This document shows positions 1 through 6,231 of a stretch of DNA of 9,727 nt, one piece after another. The number at the start of each line of letters is the position of its first letter. Position 1 is the first letter of the stretch. Made by a program: the position numbers and the translations under genes. A model generated the notes under the pieces. That model was not told the DNA's origin. It searched no databases and was given only the letters and a program-made list of their open reading frames with translations. The DNA is from SLFT01 sp964493075 (GTDB lineage: Bacteria; Hydrogenedentota; Hydrogenedentia; Hydrogenedentales; CAITNO01), in NCBI GenBank assembly GCA_964493075.1, contig CAZBNU010000159.1:1-9727 (forward strand), in the 5' to 3' direction.

Positions 1-8
1 AGGCGACG

Positions 9-135
9 GAACTGTCCCCAATTTTTTCGGGCGTGTATGTCAAAGCCGCAAAAAAGCGGGGACAGCCCTGGCGCATCTAGCCTAACATGCGAGTTGTAGC
101 CCTTATATGCGCCAAGGGCAGTCCCCATTTTTTGC
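9..135. repeat. REP-like palindromic element with GGGGACAG/CTGTCCCC tags
   Basis: Three related tags occur in alternating orientation. CTGTCCCC followed by a T-run is at 12-19, and its exact inverse GGGGACAG, preceded by an A-run, is at 58-65. A variant, GGCAGTCCCC followed by a T-run, is at about 117-132. The stretches 48-76 and 107-135 form a near-perfect inverted repeat of about 29 nt, both ending in GCAAAAAA on the outside and GGCGCAT on the inside. They differ by two mismatches and one-base indels, and about 30 nt lie between them. This could fold into a long hairpin. Short palindromes of this type scattered between genes resemble REP sequences mobilised by REP-associated Y1 (IS200-like) tyrosine transposases, but no such transposase is in this window. 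The element lies just downstream of the minus-strand gene ending at 195, so it could also help end that transcript. Confidence 0.6.
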
Positions 136-194
136 TTATCATTCATAGTTGTTCCAGGTTGTGGAGATAGACCGGGTTGCGGGCAACGCCTGCA

Positions 195-1229
195 TTAGAA
201 CCGGCCATCGCGCGATTCGAAGTGGGTGGGTTTGTTGAGTAGTGTTCCGCCTTGTAATAACCAGTCCGCCACCCAGTGCATCAATTGGTCTTCATCCACC
301 TGGGGCGGCCCGAACAGCGCGGTGGCGCAGGCATTGTTGCTGAGAAGCGCATCGGTTGCTTCTGTCCCTTCAAAAACCGGAGGCTTGCCGAATAGTTCCC
401 CGAAGCGTTCCGCTATCTCGCGTACCTGCAAGGTACGGGAACCGGTTACATTTATTACCAGCGGCGGTGTTGCAGCGTGGGCGAGGGAGGCCAGCGCCTG
501 CGCATTGGCGTCGCCCTGCCAGATGGTGTTCAGGTATCCCATTTCCAGAGAAACAGGTTTTTCTTCCAGCACCTTGCAGGCAATATCCACCAGCACGCCA
601 TAGCGCAGGTCGCAGGCGTAATTCAGGCGGATGACGGATTGCGGCATGTTCTGGGTGCGCGAGAAATGTTCAAATACGCGCTCCCGCGCCAAGGCACTCA
701 TGGCATACTCCCCCTGCGGATTGGGAGTGTCTTCCTTCTTCGAGCCGCCGCTGGATACGGGTGTCAGGCCGTAGATATTGCCCGTGGAAAAAACGGCGAT
801 ACGGCTGTCCGGAAATCGGGTACACACCTCGCCCGGCAGCCACGCATTTATGGCCCAGGTGCGTCCCAGTTGGTTTGTTGCGCCAAACTTCATGCCCGCC
901 ATATAAACAATGTTTGCGGCATCAGGCAGTTCCTCGAGGGCACCGGGTTTCATGAAATCACAGGCAACCGTTTCCACACCTTTTTCTGTGAGGTAGTTCC
1001 TGGCTTCCGGTGAAGAGAATCGCGATGCCGCTATGACACGCCGGTTTACGCCTGCTTTATCCGAGGCGCGTTTTGCCATCACCGACAGGCTGGGGCCCAT
1101 CTTGCCGCCTGCGCCGAGTATGAGAATGTCACCTTCCAGTTGTGCCATCACCGCCACCAAGTAGTCAGTGGGACGGCTGAGCGCTTCTTCGAGTTCGATT
1201 GCAGTAGCAGGGGCTGGTGCGTGGTTCAT
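195..1229 (-). CDS. NAD(P)-dependent epimerase/dehydratase-like protein (extended SDR fold)
   Basis: This is a 344-residue protein. It has a Rossmann dinucleotide-binding motif GAGGKMG at residues 39-45, after a hydrophobic strand (DILIL), and the SDR strand-loop segment STGNIYG at 148-154. These place it in the extended short-chain dehydrogenase/NAD-dependent epimerase family, which acts on nucleotide sugars or related hydroxyl/keto substrates. The catalytic Tyr is recognisable at Y175 in GEYAMSALARE. The Lys expected four residues later (YxxxK) is Ala (A179), so a standard oxidoreductase mechanism is doubtful. A preceding region of about 30 residues lies ahead of the Rossmann strand. The ATG at 1229 has a good ribosome binding site (AAAGGA, 5 nt upstream) and a strong promoter candidate behind it. 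The gene stands alone on its strand, divergent from the ATPase gene. The substrate cannot be named. Confidence 0.85.
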   Translation of the reverse strand: MNHAPAPATAIELEEALSRPTDYLVAVMAQLEGDILILGAGGKMGPSLSVMAKRASDKAGVNRRVIAASRFSSPEARNYLTEKGVETVACDFMKPGALEELPDAANIVYMAGMKFGATNQLGRTWAINAWLPGEVCTRFPDSRIAVFSTGNIYGLTPVSSGGSKKEDTPNPQGEYAMSALARERVFEHFSRTQNMPQSVIRLNYACDLRYGVLVDIACKVLEEKPVSLEMGYLNTIWQGDANAQALASLAHAATPPLVINVTGSRTLQVREIAERFGELFGKPPVFEGTEATDALLSNNACATALFGPPQVDEDQLMHWVADWLLQGGTLLNKPTHFESRDGRF

Positions 1230-1256
1230 GGGTATCCTTTCGCTTGTAAGACTCAG

Positions 1257-1285
1257 ATTGTAGCAGATTGTTTGGTGTTGCTCAA
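1257..1285 (-). promoter_or_regulatory. Promoter of the epimerase-like gene
   Basis: Read on the minus strand, TTGAGC (1280-1285) and TACAAT (1257-1262) are separated by exactly 17 nt, with a TGN extended -10 just before TACAAT. Transcription would start near 1250, leaving a leader of about 20 nt that contains the AAAGGA ribosome binding site (1235-1240). The upstream nonamer array begins 8 bp behind the -35 box. Confidence 0.6.
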
Positions 1286-1293
1286 TGATGATA

Positions 1294-1403
1294 ATGGGAC
1301 TTATGGGAAGAATGGGAAGTATGGATCACAAAGACTTTGAGCAACGAACCAAATTTCTTCTATCCTCCCTCCATTTTTCCCATACTTCCCATACATCCCA
1401 TCC
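1294..1403. repeat. Inverted pair of 9-bp repeat arrays (ATGGGANNN), copy 1
   Basis: The forward arm has four 9-bp units at 1294-1302, 1303-1311, 1312-1320 and 1321-1329 (ATGGGACTT, ATGGGAAGA, ATGGGAAGT, then degenerate ATGGATCAC). About 45 nt later the same unit appears inverted. CCCAT cores at 1379, 1388 and 1397 are spaced exactly 9 bp apart, and a weaker TCCAT sits at 1370. The arms can pair over GGGAAGTATGG / CCATACTTCCC, allowing for the repeat register. The pair sits between two divergent promoters. Units read TCCCAT toward each neighbouring gene. There is no spacer diversity of the CRISPR kind. Confidence 0.8.
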
Positions 1404-1428
1404 TCCAACACCATCCGTCTGTACACAT

Positions 1429-1458
1429 TTGGCACACACTGCCACAGCCTGATACACT
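1429..1458 (+). promoter_or_regulatory. Promoter of the P-type ATPase gene
   Basis: TTGGCA (1429-1434, five of six matches to the -35 consensus) and TACACT (1453-1458) are separated by 18 nt, and TGA precedes the -10 as an extended -10 element. The predicted start is near 1465, giving a leader of about 35 nt. The inverted nonamer arm ends about 25 bp upstream of the -35 box. Confidence 0.5.
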
Positions 1459-1498
1459 CTGGATTCTGGCGTAATGTAATCACGAAAGGCATAGAAAC

Positions 1499-4234
1499 AT
1501 GACAAAAACAGTCTATACCGGGAAACAACAATGGCATTCCATGCAGGAAGAGGCGGTGTTTCAGGCGGTGGCTGCGAATGCCGAGGGGTTGAAACAAGCG
1601 GACGTGGCGCAACGGCTGGAACAGTACGGGCCGAATTCGCTCGAAGTCCAGGCAGGCGACACACTTTTAATCATGGTGTGGCGGCAGATTAACCATCCCC
1701 TCATTTATCTGTTGCTCGGGGCAGGACTCATTTCGATTCTTGCCAATCACGCGGTGGATGCGCTGGTGATTGGTGGCGTGGTGCTGTTGAATACCGTCCT
1801 GGGTGTGTTTCAGGAGAACAAGGCGGGGAAAGCGATGGCATCGCTGCGAAAAATGGCGGCGCCCCATGCCCGGGTATTGCGCGATGGCAAGGCCATGGAA
1901 GTCGCAGCGGACGAGGTGGTTCCAGGCGATATTCTGCTGATTGAAACTGGTGACCGAATCGCCGCAGATGCCCGTGTGATTGAAAGCACCGAACTGCGCA
2001 CAGATGAATCTGCATTGACCGGGGAAAGCGAACCGGTGTCCAAAAATACGTCTGTCGTGGCGGACGACAGCGCCATCGGCGATCGGCGCAATATGGTGTG
2101 GATGTCCACCGCGGTGACTGCCGGTCGGGGCCGTGCTGTGGTGGTGGCAACGGGCATGGGTACCAGCCTGGGCAGCATTGCCGGACAGGTGCAGGAAAGC
2201 GGCGATGATGAAACGCCCTTGCAACAGAAGCTTGCCAAACTTAGCACCATACTTGGTGTGGCGGGATGCGCTCTGTCGGTAATGGTATTTTTTCTTGGCA
2301 TCCTGCGTGGACATGAACTGTTGGAAATGGTGTTTTATGCCCTTGCCACAGCAGTATCCGCTATACCCGAGGGATTGCCTGCGGTCATCAGCGTGACCCT
2401 GGCGCTGGGTGTGCAGCGCATGACCGGACGCAATGCTATTGTGCGGCGGCTGCCTGCCGTGGAAACGCTGGGGTCAACAACGGTGATTTGCACGGACAAA
2501 ACAGGCACCCTCACACGCAACGAAATGACGGTGACACGCCTGTGGACTATGGACGCAGCTTGTGAGGTCACGGGAGGCGGTTATGCTCCCGAAGGAGAGA
2601 TTCGGAATGATGCTTCGGTTTACACGCCCGAAACCACGCCGGAAACATTGCGGATGCTGCTGCGTATCGGGCTGTTGAACAACAACGCCAGTCTGTCACA
2701 AAACGAACAGGGTGTCTGGGAACTGAGCGGCACACCAACCGAAGGGGCGCTATCTGTTGCGGCACGCAAAATAGGGTTATCCCTTGAAAATGAAGAGGAA
2801 ACAGCGCCTCGTATTGCGGAGATTCCCTTTTCCAGCGAATCCAAATATATGGCCACACTGCACGAAGATACGGCCGCTTCCGAAACCGTTGTTTATGTAA
2901 AGGGCGCGTCTGACCGGGTGCTTTCCCGTTGCAGCCATATTATGGTGAAAGGTGAGGCTGTTCCCTTGGGGGACGCGGAACGGTCGAAAGTGGAGAAGAC
3001 CCTCGAGTCTTATGCCGATCAGGCGTTGCGCATGGTGGCAGGGGCATACAAGACACTCCCGGAAAAAAATGATTCTCTGGAACGTGATATGGTGGAGTCC
3101 GGGCTGACCTTTGTGGGCTTCTGGGGCATTGTAGATCCGGCGCGTTCCGAAGTCATTGAAGCAATACGCGCCGCACAGGAAGCGGGCATCCGCATTGTGA
3201 TGATCACCGGCGACCACGCTGTTACCGCCAGCGCGATTGCCCGTGAAGTGGGCATTGCCGGAGGGGATGGCGATGCCATCACCGGAGCGCAGTTGGATGC
3301 GATGGAGGAGCAAACCCTCATTGAACAGGTGCGGCATGTAAATGTATTTGCCCGGGTATCGCCGGAACACAAGCTGCGCATCCTGAAAGCCCTGAAAGCG
3401 AACGGCGCAATTGTAGCCATGACCGGCGACGGCGTGAACGATGCGCCTGCGTTGAAGGGCGCCGACATCGGCATTGCCATGGGCAAGGGCGGCACAGAAG
3501 TGGCGCGTGAGGCGTCGGACATGGTGCTTGCCGATGATAATTTTGCCACCATTGTTCATGCTGTTGAGGAAGGGCGCGTCATTTTTGCGAACCTGCGGCG
3601 CGTGGTGTTTTTCCTCATGACCACCAACCTGGGTGAAGTGATTACGCTCGCGCTGGCGCTTATGATTGGGTTGCCGCTGCCTCTGACCGCCATCATGATT
3701 TTGTGGATAAACCTGGTAACAGACGGCGTATGCACCATTCCGCTGGGTATCGAACCCAAACACTGGGATGTGCTAAAGCAGCCGCCAAGGCCGCCAAGCG
3801 AAGGGGTACTTGATTTCATTACCTTACGACGCATGTTGATTCTCGCGCCCATTATTGCCGTGGGCACCATCGGGCTTTTCGCATGGGAATTAAAAATGGG
3901 AAGCGAGGCGCACGCCCAGACCGTGGCATTTGCCACGCTGGCGGCCTTCCAATGGTTCCAGGCATTGAGCGCGCGCACCATCAGGGTTTCCACTTTTTCC
4001 GTGGGGATTTTTAGCAACGCCTGGCTCTGGGCAGGCATAATGGGCGCCGTTATCATGCAAATCCTTGTTATCCATACTGCCATCGGCCAGAAATTATTTG
4101 GGGTAGCAGCCTTGACACTCACCGACTGGCTGTTGGTTGTTCTGGTGGCTAGTTCCATTTTTGTGGTGGATGAGATTATGAAGGTCACGGGATTTAATGG
4201 CCGCCAGAAAATACATGCACAGGAAGAATCCTAA
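1499..4234 (+). CDS. Cation-translocating P-type ATPase, SERCA/PMCA-like (P2 type), probably Ca2+ export
   Basis: This 911-residue inner-membrane pump is of full family length. An N-terminal cation-ATPase domain (residues about 12-60) is followed by M1-M2, the actuator motif TGES (174-177) and M4 with PEGLP (290-294). The phosphorylation motif DKTGTLT is at 333-339, with D333 as the aspartyl-phosphate residue. Next come the nucleotide-binding KGA (468-470), TGDH (570-573) and TGDGVND (642-648). M5 carries N710 and E713 (TTNLGEV) and M6 carries N738 and D742 (INLVTD). These match Ca2+ ligands of SERCA site II and part of site I, together with E291 in M4. In M8, the position of SERCA E908 appears to be Gln (Q818), as in PMCA, which suggests one transported Ca2+ per cycle. 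Mn2+ or another cation is not excluded. The start is supported by AAAGG 9 nt upstream. The stop overlaps the convergent gene's stop. Confidence 0.93.
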   Translation: MTKTVYTGKQQWHSMQEEAVFQAVAANAEGLKQADVAQRLEQYGPNSLEVQAGDTLLIMVWRQINHPLIYLLLGAGLISILANHAVDALVIGGVVLLNTVLGVFQENKAGKAMASLRKMAAPHARVLRDGKAMEVAADEVVPGDILLIETGDRIAADARVIESTELRTDESALTGESEPVSKNTSVVADDSAIGDRRNMVWMSTAVTAGRGRAVVVATGMGTSLGSIAGQVQESGDDETPLQQKLAKLSTILGVAGCALSVMVFFLGILRGHELLEMVFYALATAVSAIPEGLPAVISVTLALGVQRMTGRNAIVRRLPAVETLGSTTVICTDKTGTLTRNEMTVTRLWTMDAACEVTGGGYAPEGEIRNDASVYTPETTPETLRMLLRIGLLNNNASLSQNEQGVWELSGTPTEGALSVAARKIGLSLENEEETAPRIAEIPFSSESKYMATLHEDTAASETVVYVKGASDRVLSRCSHIMVKGEAVPLGDAERSKVEKTLESYADQALRMVAGAYKTLPEKNDSLERDMVESGLTFVGFWGIVDPARSEVIEAIRAAQEAGIRIVMITGDHAVTASAIAREVGIAGGDGDAITGAQLDAMEEQTLIEQVRHVNVFARVSPEHKLRILKALKANGAIVAMTGDGVNDAPALKGADIGIAMGKGGTEVAREASDMVLADDNFATIVHAVEEGRVIFANLRRVVFFLMTTNLGEVITLALALMIGLPLPLTAIMILWINLVTDGVCTIPLGIEPKHWDVLKQPPRPPSEGVLDFITLRRMLILAPIIAVGTIGLFAWELKMGSEAHAQTVAFATLAAFQWFQALSARTIRVSTFSVGIFSNAWLWAGIMGAVIMQILVIHTAIGQKLFGVAALTLTDWLLVVLVASSIFVVDEIMKVTGFNGRQKIHAQEES

Positions 4235-4689
4235 TTCATGAAGGGCAGGTAATAATCCAGCGCCCATGCTTCCTGTTGATAGACGTAACCCAACAGCATG
4301 GAATGACTGAACTGAAAGTAGCGCACGGATTTGCCCACAGGGGGCGCTTTGCCGTCCACGAGAATTTCTGCGCGCACGTACAGGTTGTTGCCGCCGCCAC
4401 GGGATTTCAGGGACGTAAACGTAATGTCTTCCTTATACGATTTAAGCCGTTCAACATCGGCTTCCAGCCGTGCATTGTCTTTTGTCGCAACGCCTTCCTC
4501 GATGCTGGGGAGAAGGTGTCGCATATATTCAGCGGCCAGTTGCTGGCGTACCAGTTCTTCCAGTTCAGGCGCGACAGTATCGTTCGTCACCAGAATGCGC
4601 CACAAAAAGAATGTCATAACCAGGGCGATGATGATAAGGGCTGGGATGCCCTTAATAACAATTTTGGGCTCTTCGTGCTGGTGATTCAT
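4231..4689 (-). CDS. Small single-pass membrane protein of unknown function
   Basis: This is a 152-residue protein of no family I recognise. A short charged N-terminus (MNHQHEEPKIVIK) precedes one clear membrane segment at about residues 15-33 (IPALIIIALVMTFFLW). A soluble domain of about 115 residues follows: first helical and rich in Glu, Arg and Leu, then apparently beta-rich, ending in YYLPFMN. The topology suggests a membrane-anchored domain outside the cytoplasm. I chose the ATG at 4689 over an in-frame GTG at 4761. The extra residues from the GTG (ISPISPTL) are only a translation of the nonamer repeat. GGGAAA lies about 8 nt upstream of the ATG as a weak ribosome binding site. The gene is tail-to-tail with the ATPase gene, the two stop codons sharing CTAA. 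A role linked to the pump is possible but not shown. Confidence 0.7.
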   Translation of the reverse strand: MNHQHEEPKIVIKGIPALIIIALVMTFFLWRILVTNDTVAPELEELVRQQLAAEYMRHLLPSIEEGVATKDNARLEADVERLKSYKEDITFTSLKSRGGGNNLYVRAEILVDGKAPPVGKSVRYFQFSHSMLLGYVYQQEAWALDYYLPFMN

Positions 4690-4711
4690 GATGTTGTTTC
4701 CCAGTGTTAGA

Positions 4712-4799
4712 GTGGGACTTATGGGACTTATGGGAAGTATAAGCCGAAATCGTTTCTTCACATATGTACCATAGGTCTCATATGTCCCATAGATCCCAG
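4712..4799. repeat. Inverted pair of 9-bp repeat arrays (ATGGGANNN), copy 2
   Basis: The forward arm has units at 4712-4720, 4721-4729 and 4730-4738 (GTGGGACTT, ATGGGACTT, ATGGGAAGT). After about 25 nt the inverted arm has four or five units whose CCCAT-type cores fall at 4768, 4777, 4786 and 4795, again exactly 9 bp apart and more degenerate (ACCAT, CTCAT, CCCAT, CCCAG). The organisation and unit sequence match copy 1 at 1294-1403. The inverted arm overlaps the 3' end of the antitoxin gene, and the forward arm lies 22 bp upstream of the small membrane-protein gene. Confidence 0.78.
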
Positions 4800-4933
4800 C
4801 CTAAATCCTCAGAACACGCTTCCAAGGGCGTATTCATACCCTCAATAACAGACTCCCGCATACCAGGAATAGAAAGCAGGTAGAGGGTTTCCTGTATGGC
4901 GCGCCAGTCCTCGTCAGCAACCAACAAGGCCGC
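4778..4933 (-). CDS. Phd/YefM-family antitoxin, C-terminal part only (5' end in assembly gap)
   Basis: The minus strand from 4933 to the TGA at 4778-4780 encodes 51 residues that start AALLVADEDWRAIQETLYLL and continue with SIPGMRESVIEGMNTPLEACSE. This matches, from memory, the C-terminal half of Phd/YefM antitoxins that pair with YoeB/Txe RNase toxins. The DEDW..I.ETLYLLSIPGM..SI.EGM.TP segment is characteristic. These proteins bind their own operator through the N-terminal part (about 35-40 residues), which is missing here because the gene runs into the Ns. The last residues (GWDLWDI) are encoded by the nonamer repeat array, so the natural C-terminus may have been altered. A YoeB/Txe toxin normally follows directly, but only repeats and the next gene are found downstream. 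The toxin is therefore absent, or lies upstream in the gap. Confidence 0.75.
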   Translation of the reverse strand, partial: AALLVADEDWRAIQETLYLLSIPGMRESVIEGMNTPLEACSEDLGWDLWDI

Positions 4934-4934
4934 A

Positions 4935-5034
4935 NNNNNNNNNNNNNNNNNNNNNNNNNNNNNNNNNNNNNNNNNNNNNNNNNNNNNNNNNNNNNNNNNN
5001 NNNNNNNNNNNNNNNNNNNNNNNNNNNNNNNNNN
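4935..5034. other. Assembly gap (100 Ns)
   Basis: Exactly 100 Ns join two contigs, a usual placeholder for unknown length. The frame does not carry across. On the right side the flavodiiron gene is cut inside its flavodoxin domain, and on the left a different gene (the antitoxin) emerges. The real missing sequence should hold about 70-80 flavodoxin codons plus about 35-40 antitoxin codons and any intergenic DNA, so well over 300 bp. Confidence 0.97.
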
Positions 5035-6008
5035 CCTTTCAGATAGGTGAGGGCCGCGGCGGCCATGGGCATTGGGCCGTTATTGAGCGTGGGTGATCCG
5101 AAGGCGATGGCAGCGGCGTCCAGAGACTCCGTGGCGATTTGGGTAAGGCTCGAACGACGCACATGATGGAGTTGCGCTTGTGCCCCGCCTTCCAGTGCAC
5201 CGTCATAGATAGCGCGCGCCATCTGTTCCGTGCTGTGCCACATGCTGTCGTACAGGACCAGTACCTTGGGTTGCACAACGCCGCTGGTCCAGCACTTGTA
5301 GGCTTCCAGAATCTCCGGAATATGGCTGCGCCAGATCAATCCATGGGACGGCGCAATCATGGCGATGTCCAGTTGGGCTGCCGCTGCCATGGCACGAGAA
5401 ACGGGCGTACCGTAGGGCAGCAGGATGTTGGCGTAATAGGCTTTTGCTTCTTCCAGTGTCCTGCACAAATCTGCTTCATCATCGAAGCGTTCTGACGTGG
5501 CGTAGTGCTGGCCAAAAGCGTCCATGGAGAACAATATCTTGTCCGCGGGCGACCAGGTGAACATGGATTCCGGCCAGTGTGCCAGCGGTGTCTGGATAAA
5601 CTCCAGGGTGCGTGCGCCAATGTTCAGCGTATCCTTTGGCTTGATAATGTGCAATTTCCACGCCTGCATGTCATAGTACGAGGCGAGCGTCTGGCGACAT
5701 TTTTCCGTGCAGACCAGCGTGGCATTAGGCAGCGCCGCCATGACTGCAGGCAATGCACTGGCATGGTCGGGCTCCGCATGGTTGCAGATAAGCCAGCACA
5801 CCTGATCAAGGGGAACCAGTTCTTCGATGTTTTTCAGGAACAAGTCGCTGAACGGCGCTTTTACCGTATCGACCACTGTCGGTTGCTCATCCCGGATTAC
5901 ATAGGCGTTATACGTAGACCCGCGCTCGGTATCGTACCCATGAAAGTCGCGTATAGCCCAGTCCACAGCGCCTACCCAGTAAATATCATTGCAAAGAGAT
6001 ATATTCAT
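5035..6008 (-). CDS. A-type flavoprotein / flavodiiron protein (FprA/ROO family), 3' end in gap
   Basis: The visible 324 residues hold an N-terminal metallo-beta-lactamase-like diiron domain (about 1-245) followed by the start of a flavodoxin domain. All diiron ligands of the family are present with family spacing: H77, E79 and D81 (in NHAEPDH), H144 (LAHWPE), D163 (SMDAFG) and H222 (APSHGL). The FMN phosphate loop is DSMWHST (254-260), and SPTLNNGP is the next FMN-contacting loop. Such soluble enzymes reduce O2 to water, or NO to N2O, with electrons from rubredoxin or a similar carrier. They protect anaerobes from oxidative or nitrosative stress. About 70-80 C-terminal residues are lost in the gap. 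The start at 6008 has AAGGAA about 8 nt upstream. The gene is divergent from the AbiE operon. Whether it prefers O2 or NO cannot be told. Confidence 0.92.
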
Positions 6009-6183
6009 TGTTCTTTTCCTTATTTGTGACTTGAAGGCAGCAACACATCGCTTGTGTTATGCTATTGGATGTAGAATTCTGTATATGATACCTTACTGGG
6101 CGTTATGGGAAACAATCGCGCATTTTCAATCTGGTTATATCAATCTGAGGGGGAGCAATTGGGGGTTGTTTAAACGTCTTGCA
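6009..6183. other. Divergent intergenic region, flavodiiron gene / AbiE operon
   Basis: There is no convincing gene here. A 68-codon plus-strand frame (5989-6195) has no ribosome binding site and overlaps both the flavodiiron start and the AbiE operator. It should hold the flavodiiron promoter. On the minus strand, candidates such as TTGAAA with a CATAAC-type -10, or a TATCAT further down, are too weak to choose between. The stretch is AT-richer than the flanking genes on the left. Confidence 0.4.
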
Positions 6184-6207
6184 TTTGTCACGTAAAGTAT
6201 ATATAAT
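6179..6207 (+). promoter_or_regulatory. Promoter of the AbiE operon
   Basis: A perfect -10 hexamer, TATAAT, lies at 6202-6207, 17 nt downstream of a weak -35 (TTGCAT, 6179-6184). The start would fall near 6214, giving a leader of under 20 nt that contains the strong ribosome binding site GAAGGG (6220-6225), 6 nt before the ATG at 6232. Confidence 0.55.
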
Positions 6208-6217
6208 ACGTGACAAA
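6184..6217. promoter_or_regulatory. Operator-like inverted repeat over the AbiE promoter
   Basis: TTTGTCACGTA (6184-6194) and TACGTGACAAA (6207-6217) are a perfect 11-bp inverted repeat with a 12-nt centre that contains most of the -10 box. A repressor on both arms would cover the core promoter and start site. Autoregulation by the antitoxin through inverted repeats upstream of the operon is known for AbiEi. This site is the obvious candidate for binding by the product of 6232-6855. Confidence 0.7.
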
Positions 6218-6231
6218 AAGAAGGGAATCAG

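Noticed and set aside
477..1013. Plus-strand frame of 178 codons opposite the epimerase-like gene
   Set aside because: It has no ribosome binding site or recognisable motif and is fully antisense to a gene with a Rossmann motif and good promoter.
1294..1403. The tandem nonamers as a CRISPR array
   Set aside because: The unit is only 9 bp, there are no spacers of 25-40 bp between repeats, and no cas genes are present.
2777..3763. 328-codon minus-strand frame opposite the ATPase
   Set aside because: It is rich in His, Arg and Asn with no domain and lies fully inside the P-type ATPase gene, so it is a shadow frame.
4690..4761. Longer start (GTG at 4761) for the small membrane protein
   Set aside because: The added residues are translated from the nonamer repeats and place the membrane helix unnaturally far inside. 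The ATG at 4689 gives a normal N-terminus.
4914..4934. Flavodiiron protein ending CGLVGC after the Ns
   Set aside because: This needs the gap to be exactly 100 bp in frame. A different frame on that side encodes a recognisable antitoxin C-terminus.
5989..6195. 68-codon plus-strand frame between the flavodiiron gene and the AbiE operon
   Set aside because: It overlaps the flavodiiron start and the AbiE operator, and it has no ribosome binding site and no family resemblance.
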